64,000 nucleotides of DNA from Lysinibacillus sp. FSL W8-0992 (GTDB lineage: Bacteria; Bacillota; Bacilli; Bacillales_A; Planococcaceae), in NCBI RefSeq assembly GCF_038008685.1, contig NZ_JBBOZQ010000001.1, positions 3,100,001 through 3,164,000 on the forward strand. The letters run 5' to 3'. Positions 36,582 through 44,163 of the stretch are shown here, piece by piece; position 1 is the stretch's first letter; the number at the start of each line of letters is the position of its first letter. The notes beneath the pieces are model-generated. The model saw nothing but the letters and a program-made list of their open reading frames with translations, ran no database searches and had not been told where the DNA came from. A program made the translations under genes and the position numbers.

Positions 36582-36719
36582 ATGAAAAGAAGAAAGATCA
36601 AGTTGTATACGAAAAAAATCTTAACAGAACTTAGAAACACTATTTTATTTGAAGTAATCTGGAATATCATTTTATGGATTCCAAGACTAGTCATTCGGTT
36701 ATTGAAACATCTATGGTAA
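36582..36719 (+). CDS. Small basic membrane-associated peptide
   Basis: A 45-aa frame starting KRRKIKLYTKK and ending LLKHLW, with about 20 hydrophobic residues (FEVIWNIILWIPRLVIRLL) in the middle and Lys/Arg at both ends: an amphipathic or membrane-inserting peptide. It has an optimal AGGAG 5 nt before the ATG and a terminator after the stop. It directly follows the DinB gene and probably shares its transcript. I do not recognise a family. Confidence 0.55.
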   Translation: MKRRKIKLYTKKILTELRNTILFEVIWNIILWIPRLVIRLLKHLW

Positions 36720-36732
36720 TACAAACAACTAT

Positions 36733-36781
36733 AAGCCCGACTTCTCACACTTGAATTTTACTGAGAAATCGGGCTTTTTTT
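36733..36781 (+). terminator. Terminator after the small peptide gene
   Basis: AGCCCGA...TCTCA paired with TGAGA...TCGGGCT, followed by TTTTTT. Confidence 0.85.
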
Positions 36782-36804
36782 CATCATCCTACATGAATAT
36801 CCTC

Positions 36805-36833
36805 TTGACGAACGACATAATCTGTTATATATT
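36805..36833 (+). promoter_or_regulatory. Promoter P1 of the small-paralogue cluster
   Basis: TTGACG (36805-36810), 17 bp, TATATT (36828-36833). CTGTTATA overlaps the -10 box at 36822 and is repeated at 36852, 30 bp later; the second copy is part of AACTGT-TATAAA-ACAGTT. The same arrangement occurs in promoter P2. Confidence 0.65.
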
Positions 36834-36883
36834 AAATGAAAATAAAAACAACTGTTATAAAACAGTTTGTACAGGAGGAATTT

Positions 36884-37036
36884 ATGATGTCGAAATATCG
36901 TGATGGTTATGAGTTTTATTGTGAAATGTGTGAACGTTATGGTTTAGAGCCAATTTCATTCCGTTATTATGTTATCCAATTATCGCAAGAACAGCTTTCC
37001 GCTTATAATATGCAAGCGAAACAACTTGGAATATAA
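36884..37036 (+). CDS. Small paralogous protein 1 of 3
   Basis: A 50-aa protein, first of three related genes. Shared pattern: YRxGYExY, C-x2-C near residue 15 (CEMC), LEPIxFxYYI, LSQEQLxAYNxQA. The Cys pair suggests possible metal or disulfide chemistry, but the third copy lacks the first Cys. GGAGG lies 5 nt before the ATG at 36884 (a second ATG follows directly). It has its own promoter and terminator. Family and function unknown. Confidence 0.7.
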   Translation: MMSKYRDGYEFYCEMCERYGLEPISFRYYVIQLSQEQLSAYNMQAKQLGI

Positions 37037-37090
37037 AACATTAGCTACAAAGGATGTGGTTAAAACGGACGCCAATGTGAATAGTTTATG

Positions 37091-37130
37091 AAAAGCCCAG
37101 CCATACTAAATTAGTAGACTGGGCTTTTAT
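37091..37130 (+). terminator. Terminator after small paralogue 1
   Basis: AGCCCAG.../...CTGGGCT stem with partly paired interior, followed by TTTTAT. Confidence 0.8.
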
Positions 37131-37158
37131 TGATATAAAAGAAATTTCAGAATTATTA

Positions 37159-37187
37159 TTGACTTGAAAACATATCTGTTATATATT
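37159..37187 (+). promoter_or_regulatory. Promoter P2 of the small-paralogue cluster
   Basis: TTGACT (37159-37164), 17 bp, TATATT (37182-37187), with CTGTTATA at 37176 and again at 37206, the same 30-bp spacing as in P1. The two promoters are evidently duplicates. Confidence 0.65.
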
Positions 37188-37236
37188 ATTTATACAAATA
37201 AACAACTGTTATAGTACAAAGAAAAGAGGGAACGGA

Positions 37237-37392
37237 ATGGCACAGTATAGAGAAGGTTACGAGTTATATTGTAAAAAATGCGAGCAATTTAATTTAGAGC
37301 CAGTTAATATTTATTACTATATTAATAAGTTATCGCAAGAACAATTAAAATATTTTAATGAAGCAGCACACGAAAGGAAGTTAGTCGTATGA
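37237..37392 (+). CDS. Small paralogous protein 2 of 3
   Basis: A 51-aa protein (AQYREGYELYCKKCEQFN... ending ERKLVV) with the shared YRxGYExYC-x2-C, LEPVN, YYI and LSQEQL motifs. AGAGGG precedes the ATG. Its stop overlaps the start of paralogue 3 (ATGA), so those two are translationally coupled under promoter P2. Too short for routine gene callers. Confidence 0.7.
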   Translation: MAQYREGYELYCKKCEQFNLEPVNIYYYINKLSQEQLKYFNEAAHERKLVV

Positions 37393-37559
37393 CAGACTAT
37401 CGACAAGGCTATGAGTTTTACCGACAAGTATGTGACAAACACGAGTTAGAGCCAATTAATTTTCACTACTATATTTTAAACTTATCACAAGAGCAACTTG
37501 ATGCTTATAATGAACAAGCGAAAATTGTAGGAGGTCATATAGCATATGATATCTCTTAA
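37389..37559 (+). CDS. Small paralogous protein 3 of 3
   Basis: A 56-aa protein (TDYRQGYEFYRQVCDK..., ending GGHIAYDIS). It keeps YRQGYEFY, LEPINFHYYI and LSQEQLDAYNEQAK; the first Cys of the pair is Arg. AAGGAAG lies about 10 nt before the ATG. It has a longer C-terminal tail than its sisters. The three copies share similarity over their full length, so gene duplication in place is the simplest origin. Confidence 0.7.
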   Translation: MTDYRQGYEFYRQVCDKHELEPINFHYYILNLSQEQLDAYNEQAKIVGGHIAYDIS

Positions 37560-37564
37560 CATGT

Positions 37565-37603
37565 AAAATGCCTTACTGCCCAGCTGCGACAGTAAGGCAT
37601 TTT
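37565..37603 (+). terminator. Terminator of small paralogues 2 and 3
   Basis: AAAATGCCTTACTG/CAGTAAGGCATTTT, 14-bp stem. The rest of the gap to 37918 (about 315 bp) is AT-rich with no gene or known RNA that I can support. Confidence 0.85.
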
Positions 37604-37918
37604 CACTTATAAATAAATTTAGACTTTTGTCGTTAACAAGGTAAATAGTATTTCTATAGTTTAAACAGTAGTACAAATGTAATTATTGAAAATGGAAAAA
37701 TGGTGAAACACGTGCGTTTAAAGTCATTCTTTTTTGTCTAATTTATAGAAAACTATTAAATTTGATATATGCAGATTGTATATTTGGGTTGAATTAACTG
37801 CTTTTCTAAGACTATAATATAATTACATAAAAAAGGGCCATCTACCACAACTTTATACCTCACTGTAATATAAAGAATAAGTACTAAACCCTCTTATTTT
37901 AACGAACGGAGAATGAAG

Positions 37919-39640
37919 ATGATGAATATCACGCCTAGTAGTATTAATCAAGTTAACTACAGCCTGAAAGAATTACAAGATATTTTTTCAGCAATGAACA
38001 GTTCGATCATAGTCGCTATTACAGATCGGACAGGAAAAATTACCTTTGTTAATGATCATTTTTGTAAAATTTCTAAATATAAGCGTGAAGATTTAATTGG
38101 ACAAGATCATCGTTTATTAAACTCGGGTTTCCATCCCAAATCATTTTTCAGAGAGATGTGGAAAACAATCGGAAAAGGTGACATGTGGAATGGTGAGGTG
38201 TGCAACCGTGCTAAAGATGGTAGTCTATACTGGGTGAAAACAACAATTATTCCTTTTCTCGATGATAATGATAAGCCTTATCAATATATTGCCATTAGAG
38301 TAGACATTACCGCACAAAAGGATATTAAAAAAATTACACATATTGCATATCATGATGAATTAACAGGGTTACCAAACCGTCGTAAATTAGAACAACGTTT
38401 AGAAAATGAATTCCATCAATCTCGACGTACAGGAGATAAGTTTGCGTTATTTTTCATTGATGTGAATCGTTTTAAAAACATTAACGATGGACTTGGCCAC
38501 ATCATAGGCGATATGTTCCTAGTGGAAATGGCAAATCGATTACGCAATGTAGACTTCACATCCAATTCATTTTATCGTCATAACAGTGATGAATTCGTCA
38601 TGATCTTAAATGATGTTTCACGTATCGAGGAAATGGCAAAAGAAATCATTGCTGTTTTCGATGAAAGTTTCATCGTAGATGCATATGAATTTTATGCGAG
38701 TATTAGTATTGGTATTAGCATTTTCCCTGATCATGCTAATTCAATTGAAGATTTATTAAAAAATGCTGATATCGCCATGTATGCTGCAAAATCAACACGA
38801 GGTAATCAATATAAGCTGTATCGACATAATATGGATGAGGCAAATGATAAATGGTTATTACTTGAAACTAAACTTCATCAGGCATTAAAAAAGGATTTAT
38901 TAGAGCTACATTATCAGCCCAAAATTGATTTAAAAACAGATCAAGTGGTAGGTATGGAAGCATTGCTTCGTTGGTATGATTCTGAATTAGGACAGATGCC
39001 ACCAGATCGTTTCATCCCGTTTGCGGAAGAATGTGGTCTTATAAATGATATTGGTATATGGGTATTACATAAAGCTTGTGCGCAAGTATGTGCATGGAAC
39101 GAAACATTTCAATCAAATTTACGCGTAGCTGTCAATATTTCTCCTATCCATATTAGCACACCAGGTTTTGTTGAAATGGTACGCGATGTAATTGAAAAAA
39201 CAAAAATTGACCCGCATTCATTAGAAATTGAAATTACCGAAATGAGTATGCTTGATTATACAGAAGAGTTGATAAATACGATTGAGCAGCTACGGGCATT
39301 AGGCATTACCATTGCATTAGATGATTTCGGAACAGGCTATTCATCATTAAATTATTTAAAAAAATTCCCTGTAGACGTATTAAAAATAGATCGGGCATTT
39401 GTGCGTGATATTGTGCCTGAGAAAACAGGGATAGCGATGATTTCTGCAATGATTTCATTGGCACATGCTTTAAACCTCAAAGTAGTAGCAGAAGGAGTCG
39501 AAGAAGAAGCTGAATTAAACGTTCTTCGTGAGCATGGCTGTGAGTTCGTCCAAGGCTATTATTTTAGCAAGCCGCTTTCTGTGGAAGACTTTACAACTAA
39601 CATTTTAAATCAATCGCTAACAATTACATCTAGCTCCTAA
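37919..39640 (+). CDS. PAS-GGDEF-EAL protein, probable c-di-GMP phosphodiesterase
   Basis: A 573-aa cytoplasmic protein: PAS (about 20-135, ending DITAQKD), GGDEF (about 145-300) and EAL (about 315-565). The GGDEF active-site loop reads HNSDEF instead of GGDEF, so cyclase activity is probably lost, though DELTGLPNR is kept. The EAL domain looks functional: GMEALLRW, NISPIHI, EITEMSML, DDFGTGYSS, KIDRAFV and AEGVEEE hold the metal and catalytic residues. Likely role: sensor-controlled hydrolysis of c-di-GMP, with the GGDEF domain as a GTP-responsive regulator. The start at 37919 fits GGAG better than the ATG at 37913. Confidence 0.9.
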   Translation: MMNITPSSINQVNYSLKELQDIFSAMNSSIIVAITDRTGKITFVNDHFCKISKYKREDLIGQDHRLLNSGFHPKSFFREMWKTIGKGDMWNGEVCNRAKDGSLYWVKTTIIPFLDDNDKPYQYIAIRVDITAQKDIKKITHIAYHDELTGLPNRRKLEQRLENEFHQSRRTGDKFALFFIDVNRFKNINDGLGHIIGDMFLVEMANRLRNVDFTSNSFYRHNSDEFVMILNDVSRIEEMAKEIIAVFDESFIVDAYEFYASISIGISIFPDHANSIEDLLKNADIAMYAAKSTRGNQYKLYRHNMDEANDKWLLLETKLHQALKKDLLELHYQPKIDLKTDQVVGMEALLRWYDSELGQMPPDRFIPFAEECGLINDIGIWVLHKACAQVCAWNETFQSNLRVAVNISPIHISTPGFVEMVRDVIEKTKIDPHSLEIEITEMSMLDYTEELINTIEQLRALGITIALDDFGTGYSSLNYLKKFPVDVLKIDRAFVRDIVPEKTGIAMISAMISLAHALNLKVVAEGVEEEAELNVLREHGCEFVQGYYFSKPLSVEDFTTNILNQSLTITSSS

Positions 39641-39657
39641 GAGGGGCTAGTTTTTTT
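39630..39657 (+). terminator. Terminator of the GGDEF-EAL gene
   Basis: CTAGCTCC/GGGGCTAG stem (one T-G pair) overlapping the stop codon, then seven T. Confidence 0.75.
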
Positions 39658-39667
39658 ATCCTTTTTT

Positions 39668-39678
39668 AGTTTACATAA
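39668..39678 (-). other. Candidate XerD half-site on the minus strand
   Basis: AGTTTACATAA, the reverse complement of TTATGTAAACT; opposite orientation to the three copies at 5.6-20.3 kb. Confidence 0.4.
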
Positions 39679-39764
39679 TAAAATTATAAAAATATATTTA
39701 CATTTTCTGAAAAATACATGGTACAATTTGTATATAAAAACTCTGGAAAAGGAGGATTGGTCGT

Positions 39765-39791
39765 ATGAGAAAGCATACTATTTTTGCATAG
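39765..39791 (+). CDS. Eight-residue leader peptide (MRKHTIFA)
   Basis: A very short frame with a near-perfect ribosome binding site (AAAAGGAGG, about 10 nt before the ATG). Its stop codon sits on the base of the hairpin that follows. The layout is that of attenuation leaders: translation of the peptide would affect folding of the hairpin and so the CD3324-like gene downstream. Confidence 0.5.
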   Translation: MRKHTIFA

Positions 39792-39835
39792 CAAAGGCTA
39801 TTGCAAATAATTTTTAAAATCAAATAGCCTTTGCT
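39790..39835 (+). promoter_or_regulatory. Hairpin between leader peptide and CD3324-like gene
   Basis: Perfect 13-bp stem AGCAAAGGCTATT/AATAGCCTTTGCT with a 20-nt loop and no T run. It overlaps the leader stop codon and ends 38 nt before the next ATG, suggesting translational or processing control rather than termination. Confidence 0.6.
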
Positions 39836-39873
39836 CTTCCTAAACGAACGATAATACATTTAGGAGTGCAAAC

Positions 39874-40158
39874 ATGAGCTATAAGAAAGCAAATAATCTG
39901 TTACCAGCAGAGTTAATCGCGTTAATTCAAAACTATGTAGATGGTGAATATATTTATATCCCGAGAAGACAAGATAGTAAAAAGAGTTGGGGGGCTGGCA
40001 CTACTACAAGGAATGAATTAGATGTAAGGAACAATAATATTTATCAGGAATATCTCTCTGGCACCGATATGGAGACTTTAAGTGCAACCTATTATTTGTC
40101 TTTAAAGAGTATTCAACGAATAATCCTAAAGGAAAAAAGAAAAAGAACAAACATATAA
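39874..40158 (+). CDS. CD3324-like Mor-type helix-turn-helix protein
   Basis: A 94-aa protein starting SYKKANNLLPAELIALIQNYVDGEYIYIPR and ending with a helix-turn-helix (SATYYLSLKSIQRIILKEKRK). This is the pattern of the CD3324 family, small Mor-related putative regulators common in Firmicutes. TAGGAG precedes the ATG. It has the leader peptide and hairpin upstream and its own terminator downstream. Targets are unknown. Confidence 0.75.
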   Translation: MSYKKANNLLPAELIALIQNYVDGEYIYIPRRQDSKKSWGAGTTTRNELDVRNNNIYQEYLSGTDMETLSATYYLSLKSIQRIILKEKRKRTNI

Positions 40159-40162
40159 AAAG

Positions 40163-40200
40163 AAGCTATGTGGTTTTTACCACATGGCTTATTTTCTTTT
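40163..40200 (+). terminator. Terminator of the CD3324-like gene
   Basis: AAGCTATGTGG/CCACATGGCTT stem with one mismatch-type G-T pair, followed by ATTTTCTTTT. Confidence 0.7.
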
Positions 40201-40283
40201 ATGAAACGAATATGAGGTTTTTTCATTGAATGTCAGTCATTTATAATCGAATTAACAATATGAGCTGATAGGAGAAATAAATC

Positions 40284-40715
40284 ATGTCTTTGTATATAAC
40301 GAAAGAATTAAACGATCAAGCTAAACAGATAGTAAATAATGAGCTTTACAAATTTAATTTAAAGCATTTTCCAGTAGATTTAAGAGGAAATTACGAAGAA
40401 ATGAATGTATTCCTTAAAGATGAAAATGACAATGTTCGTGGTGGTATTCTTGCTGAAGTATGTTGGAATTGGCTAGAGATTCACACGTTAATGATAGATG
40501 AGGACATACGAAAATCGGGATTTGGCACAAAATTATTACTAGAACTCGAGCATATGGCTTTAGCAAAGCAGTGCGATTTTATAAAGGTAGATACATTAAG
40601 TTTTCAAGCGTTAGAATTTTATGAAAAGCACGGTTATCAAATATTTGGGACGTTAGATAATGTAGGTAGAGACTTTAAGCATTACTATTTGAAAAAAGAT
40701 TTAACTAAGAAATAA
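40284..40715 (+). CDS. GNAT family N-acetyltransferase
   Basis: A 143-aa GNAT-fold protein. The acetyl-CoA loop is visible as IRKSGFGTKLL (the R/QxxGxG/A motif), preceded by the strand IHTLMIDE and followed by FYEKHGYQIFG. The substrate is unknown. AGGAG precedes the ATG. The next gene, also a GNAT, starts 14 nt after the stop, so they form a pair. Confidence 0.85.
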   Translation: MSLYITKELNDQAKQIVNNELYKFNLKHFPVDLRGNYEEMNVFLKDENDNVRGGILAEVCWNWLEIHTLMIDEDIRKSGFGTKLLLELEHMALAKQCDFIKVDTLSFQALEFYEKHGYQIFGTLDNVGRDFKHYYLKKDLTKK

Positions 40716-40729
40716 ATGGAGGTTTAACA

Positions 40730-41303
40730 ATGCACAATTTATTTACAATCGACTGTGGTGAAATTTTATTGAGAGAGTTTAGAAGTGAAGATGTCGATGG
40801 AATTTATAAGCTTACTTCACAACCAGAAGTATATGAGTTTTTGCCAGATTGGCGTTCTACGAGAGAACAACGATTAAACTGGATAATAAATGACGAAATA
40901 CCTTCCAATAAAGCATTTTTATCTGCTATTCCTAATATCAATGGTCAAAATTATTTGAAATTAGCAATCATATTAAAGGAAACTGGGGAATTCATTGGTT
41001 TTTGCAATACCGGGCCAAAAGAAGAGCTAAGTGAACCAAATCAAGAAATTGCCTATGCTATGTCAAAAACATTTCAGAAATCGTGGCTACACAACTAAAG
41101 CAGTAAAAGGTTTACTACATTTCCTATTTGAACAGACAAATATTGAACAATTGAATGCTATCGTTCAACCCCGCAATGTAAGTTCTTTGAAGGTGATTGA
41201 AAAATGTGGCTTTGTTTTCAAAGAAAATATAGAAATAGATGCTCTAATGTATCGACATTACACATTGCATATAGAGGATTGGAAAAATAGAAAAGTTCAT
41301 TAA
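40730..41303 (+). pseudogene. GNAT (RimJ/RimL-like) acetyltransferase, frameshifted
   Basis: Two overlapping frames together encode one RimJ/RimL-like acetyltransferase of about 190 aa. The first (40730-41098) covers LLREFRSEDVDGIYKL to EIAYAMSKTFQ; the second continues with NRGYTTKAVKGLLHF, the acetyl-CoA loop, to NVSSLKVIEKCGFVF. Joining them needs removal of one A in the AAA at 41078-41080. As read, the first frame stops just before the cofactor site and would be inactive. GGAGG precedes the ATG. It may be a true pseudogene or a sequencing error. Confidence 0.8.
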
Positions 41304-41539
41304 TTGTATCTAATAGTGCATGTGGCTCTTAGTCACCACTTATTAGAGCTAATCGCATACCAAATTTACAATAATTATAATTAATGCTACTATTTATGTA
41401 CCAATTAATATAACAATACAATAAGTAATGCTACTATTAATTTGGATAAAATATAATGGGAGTAGCTGCCAATAACATATACCTATTTTAATATTTTTGT
41501 CTTTAAAATTACGTCAAAAATGATAATAGGAGAATAAGT

Positions 41540-42043
41540 ATGATTGAATTGAACACAGAAAGATTAAGAATACTTGCGCTAAATGCAGAAAGCCTAAGAT
41601 TACTCATTGATAACCCAAAGAAGTTGGAGCTTCAATTATCATTAAAGGAATCAGATAGCTTTTTAGATGCGGAACTTCAACAAGCAATGGAAATTCGACA
41701 TGCTAAGTTGGTATGTGATAAGGAAAACTATATGTGGTATACCAATTGGTTAATTGTGTCGAAAAGTCAAAACTGTAGTGTAGGAGGAATCATGTTAAAA
41801 GGGCTTCCAAACGACTATGGTGAGGTAGTAGTAGGGTATTACACGTTGCCTGAATATCAAGGAAATGGCTATATGACAGAAACGATTAATTCAATGAAAA
41901 ACTGGTTGTTAAGCAAGCCTAATGTGAAATTTGTTGTTGCTGATACTGAAAAAGATAATATCGCATCTCATAGAGTATTAGAAAAAACAGGTGCTGTACT
42001 TTATAAAGAAACTGCGGAATTATTGTATTGGAGATTTGGCTGA
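41540..42043 (+). CDS. GNAT family N-acetyltransferase
   Basis: A 167-aa GNAT protein. The N-terminal TERLRILALN and the cofactor segment VVGYYTLPEYQGNGYMTETI are typical of the RimJ/L-like group, followed by DNIASHRVLEKTGAVLYKE. The substrate is unknown. AGGAG lies upstream of the ATG. It is the third GNAT gene within 2 kb and has its own terminator. Confidence 0.85.
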   Translation: MIELNTERLRILALNAESLRLLIDNPKKLELQLSLKESDSFLDAELQQAMEIRHAKLVCDKENYMWYTNWLIVSKSQNCSVGGIMLKGLPNDYGEVVVGYYTLPEYQGNGYMTETINSMKNWLLSKPNVKFVVADTEKDNIASHRVLEKTGAVLYKETAELLYWRFG

Positions 42044-42154
42044 ACATAATTTCTACTTACTTGCTAATCCTAAATTAGCTCTATGGTGGGAGAACGCAAA
42101 TATTTTACCATAAGGGTTGAAAATATATTTTAACATTAGTTTAACTGAAAAATT

Positions 42155-42187
42155 AAAGAGCCATCGTATTTACGATGGCTCTTTTTG
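42155..42187 (+). terminator. Terminator of the GNAT gene
   Basis: AAAGAGCCATCGTA/TACGATGGCTCTTT stem with T run; faces the convergent MarR gene. Confidence 0.85.
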
Positions 42188-42248
42188 TTATGAAAAAGTC
42201 AAAAAAACGCACATTTTAGTCTGAAATCGTACTATACGCTTCATTGTA

Positions 42249-42716
42249 TTAATCTCTATCATTAAGCACATTTCGTGTCCTTCGATTAATTACGTTTAAT
42301 ATCGTAATATAGTTCTGAAAATCTTCCACTGTAAATTGCTCAAGATTCTTCAAATGGCTTCCGTACTCTTCTTCATCGAGCTTTTTATGATATTCATACA
42401 CTAACTTTCCTTTTGATGTTAATTCGATAGTCAATTCTCGATAATTGTTAGGATTTCTATATTTAATTGCTAAATCCTTTTTGATAAGTTTATCGACCAT
42501 TTGAGAAACAGCACTTTTTGTGCGATTCGTTATTTCCGCAATTTCAGAAGTATTTGTTTTTACTTTATCGCCAATTAAGTTCAGAGTATGTACTTCTATC
42601 ATGTAAAGCTCATCATCAGTACCATATTTTCTTGGGATATTTTCGTATGAACTAATCAGCCTAGATGTCTCGTAAAGCGTTTCCATTAGTTCATAAAAAA
42701 CTTTCTCCTTATCCAT
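42249..42716 (-). CDS. MarR-family regulator
   Basis: A 155-aa winged-helix protein. TSEIAEITNRTKSAVSQMVDKLIKKDLAIKY is the recognition region, and RELTIELTSKGKLVYEYHKK the wing and following helix of MarR. AAAGGAGG lies 7 nt before the ATG at 42716. It is divergent from the C-S lyase operon, with two palindromes in the shared region, so it probably controls that operon and itself. The inducer is unknown, perhaps the sulfur compound degraded. Confidence 0.88.
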   Translation of the reverse strand: MDKEKVFYELMETLYETSRLISSYENIPRKYGTDDELYMIEVHTLNLIGDKVKTNTSEIAEITNRTKSAVSQMVDKLIKKDLAIKYRNPNNYRELTIELTSKGKLVYEYHKKLDEEEYGSHLKNLEQFTVEDFQNYITILNVINRRTRNVLNDRD

Positions 42717-42759
42717 CACCCAGCCTCCTTTCAATAATTTATAGAGGATTATTATTTTA

Positions 42760-42775
42760 TTCTAACATATTAGAA
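42760..42775. promoter_or_regulatory. Palindrome near the marR start
   Basis: TTCTAA-CATA-TTAGAA, 6-bp arms, about 44 bp upstream of the marR start codon; a candidate MarR-type operator. Confidence 0.45.
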
Positions 42776-42836
42776 AATCTTATAATGAAAGTTACTTGCA
42801 AAACAAATAATTTTTAAAAAAATCTGAATTTTTATA

Positions 42837-42894
42837 TTGACCATTTCACAGTTAAGGTGCTAAACTGAGAAAAATTAATTTTAAACGTTTAAAA
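42837..42894 (+). promoter_or_regulatory. Promoter and operator of the C-S lyase operon
   Basis: TTGACC (42837-42842), 18 bp, TAAACT (42861-42866). A perfect 16-bp palindrome TTTTAAACGTTTAAAA (42879-42894) covers about +7 to +22, where a bound repressor would block transcription. Confidence 0.55.
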
Positions 42895-42943
42895 AAATGT
42901 ATTTAAACAGAATTATTTGTGAAATGTTAGAGGGGGAGAAAGT

Positions 42944-44143
42944 ATGCAATACAATTTTGATGAAGTGGTTCAGCGCCGAAATACGTATTCCTTAAAGTGG
43001 GACGGTGAGGAGTTAATCAAACAAATTGGTTATACAGAGAGATATGATCATGAAACGATTCCACTGTTTACAGCTGATATGGATTTACCAGTACCTCAAC
43101 CATTGATAGAGGCGCTTCATAAAACCGTCGATCATCGTATTTTTGGATACTCTATTTTTCCAAACGAGTATTATGAAGCGATACAGCATTGGTTTAAAAA
43201 AAGACATAATTGGACGATTGAAAAAGATGAAATTGTTTTCAGTCCTGGAACTGTTCACGCATTAAATATCGCGGTAAGAGCATTAACTAAGCGCGGTGAA
43301 GGTATCATAATCCAACGTCCTGTTTACCCACCATTCACAGCTGCTATTGAAGGGAATGGCAGGGTTGTTCGTAATAATGCATTGATTCGAAACAGTGATG
43401 GCGATTACACCATTGATTTTGAAGATTTTGAAGCGAAAGCTCAAGAAGAGAACACTAAAATGTTTGTTCTTTGTAATCCACATAACCCGTCAGGTAGAAT
43501 TTTTACGAATGAAGAATTGAAAAGGCTTTCACATATTTGTGAAAAAAACAATGTCATCATTGTTGCGGATGAAATTCATGGAGACTTGATTAGAAAAAAT
43601 CAAACCTTTACACCATTAGCTAAAATTGCAAGTAATACAGACCATATTATTACTTGCACGGCCATCAACAAAACGTTTAATGTCGCTGGTCTACATTGTA
43701 CGAATGTAATTATTTCAAATCCTGAAATTCGAAAGACCTTTAGCGAAAAAATGGGCATGCAGTTACCATCTCCATTTACAATTGCTGCTCTTATAGCAGT
43801 TTACAATGAAGGGGAGGAGTGGTTGGAACAATTAACCGAATATATTGACGACACAATGATCTATGTGAAAAGTTTTCTAGCTGAAAAACTGCCAACGGTG
43901 AAAGTCACTATACCTGAAGGAACTTACGTCATGTGGATGGACTTTAACGGATACGGTCTTTCAGCAAAAGAAGTTCATCATCGAATTTATAACAAAGCGA
44001 ATGTACTGCTTGAAGATGGAGACTTGTTTGGAAAAGAAGGTGATGGATTCCAACGAATTTGCATTCCATCACCGAGACCACTTATTAAAGAAGCACTTGA
44101 AAGAATTGCTAAGGAATTTCAGGATATCGAAACAAACACTTAA
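42944..44143 (+). CDS. PatB/MalY-type cysteine-S-conjugate beta-lyase
   Basis: A 399-aa PLP enzyme of the MalY/PatB group. It starts FDEVVQRRNTYSLKWD, has LFTADMDLPVPQPL, VLCNPHNPSGRIF, VADEIHGDLI and the PLP-Lys region AINKTFNVAGLH. Such enzymes split L-cysteine S-conjugates or cystathionine to a thiol, 2-aminoacrylate (then pyruvate and ammonia). GGGGGAG precedes the ATG. First gene of an operon with an M20 amidohydrolase and RidA, whose activities fit either side of this reaction. Confidence 0.9.
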   Translation: MQYNFDEVVQRRNTYSLKWDGEELIKQIGYTERYDHETIPLFTADMDLPVPQPLIEALHKTVDHRIFGYSIFPNEYYEAIQHWFKKRHNWTIEKDEIVFSPGTVHALNIAVRALTKRGEGIIIQRPVYPPFTAAIEGNGRVVRNNALIRNSDGDYTIDFEDFEAKAQEENTKMFVLCNPHNPSGRIFTNEELKRLSHICEKNNVIIVADEIHGDLIRKNQTFTPLAKIASNTDHIITCTAINKTFNVAGLHCTNVIISNPEIRKTFSEKMGMQLPSPFTIAALIAVYNEGEEWLEQLTEYIDDTMIYVKSFLAEKLPTVKVTIPEGTYVMWMDFNGYGLSAKEVHHRIYNKANVLLEDGDLFGKEGDGFQRICIPSPRPLIKEALERIAKEFQDIETNT

Positions 44144-44163
44144 TTAGAAAGGTGAGAATAATT

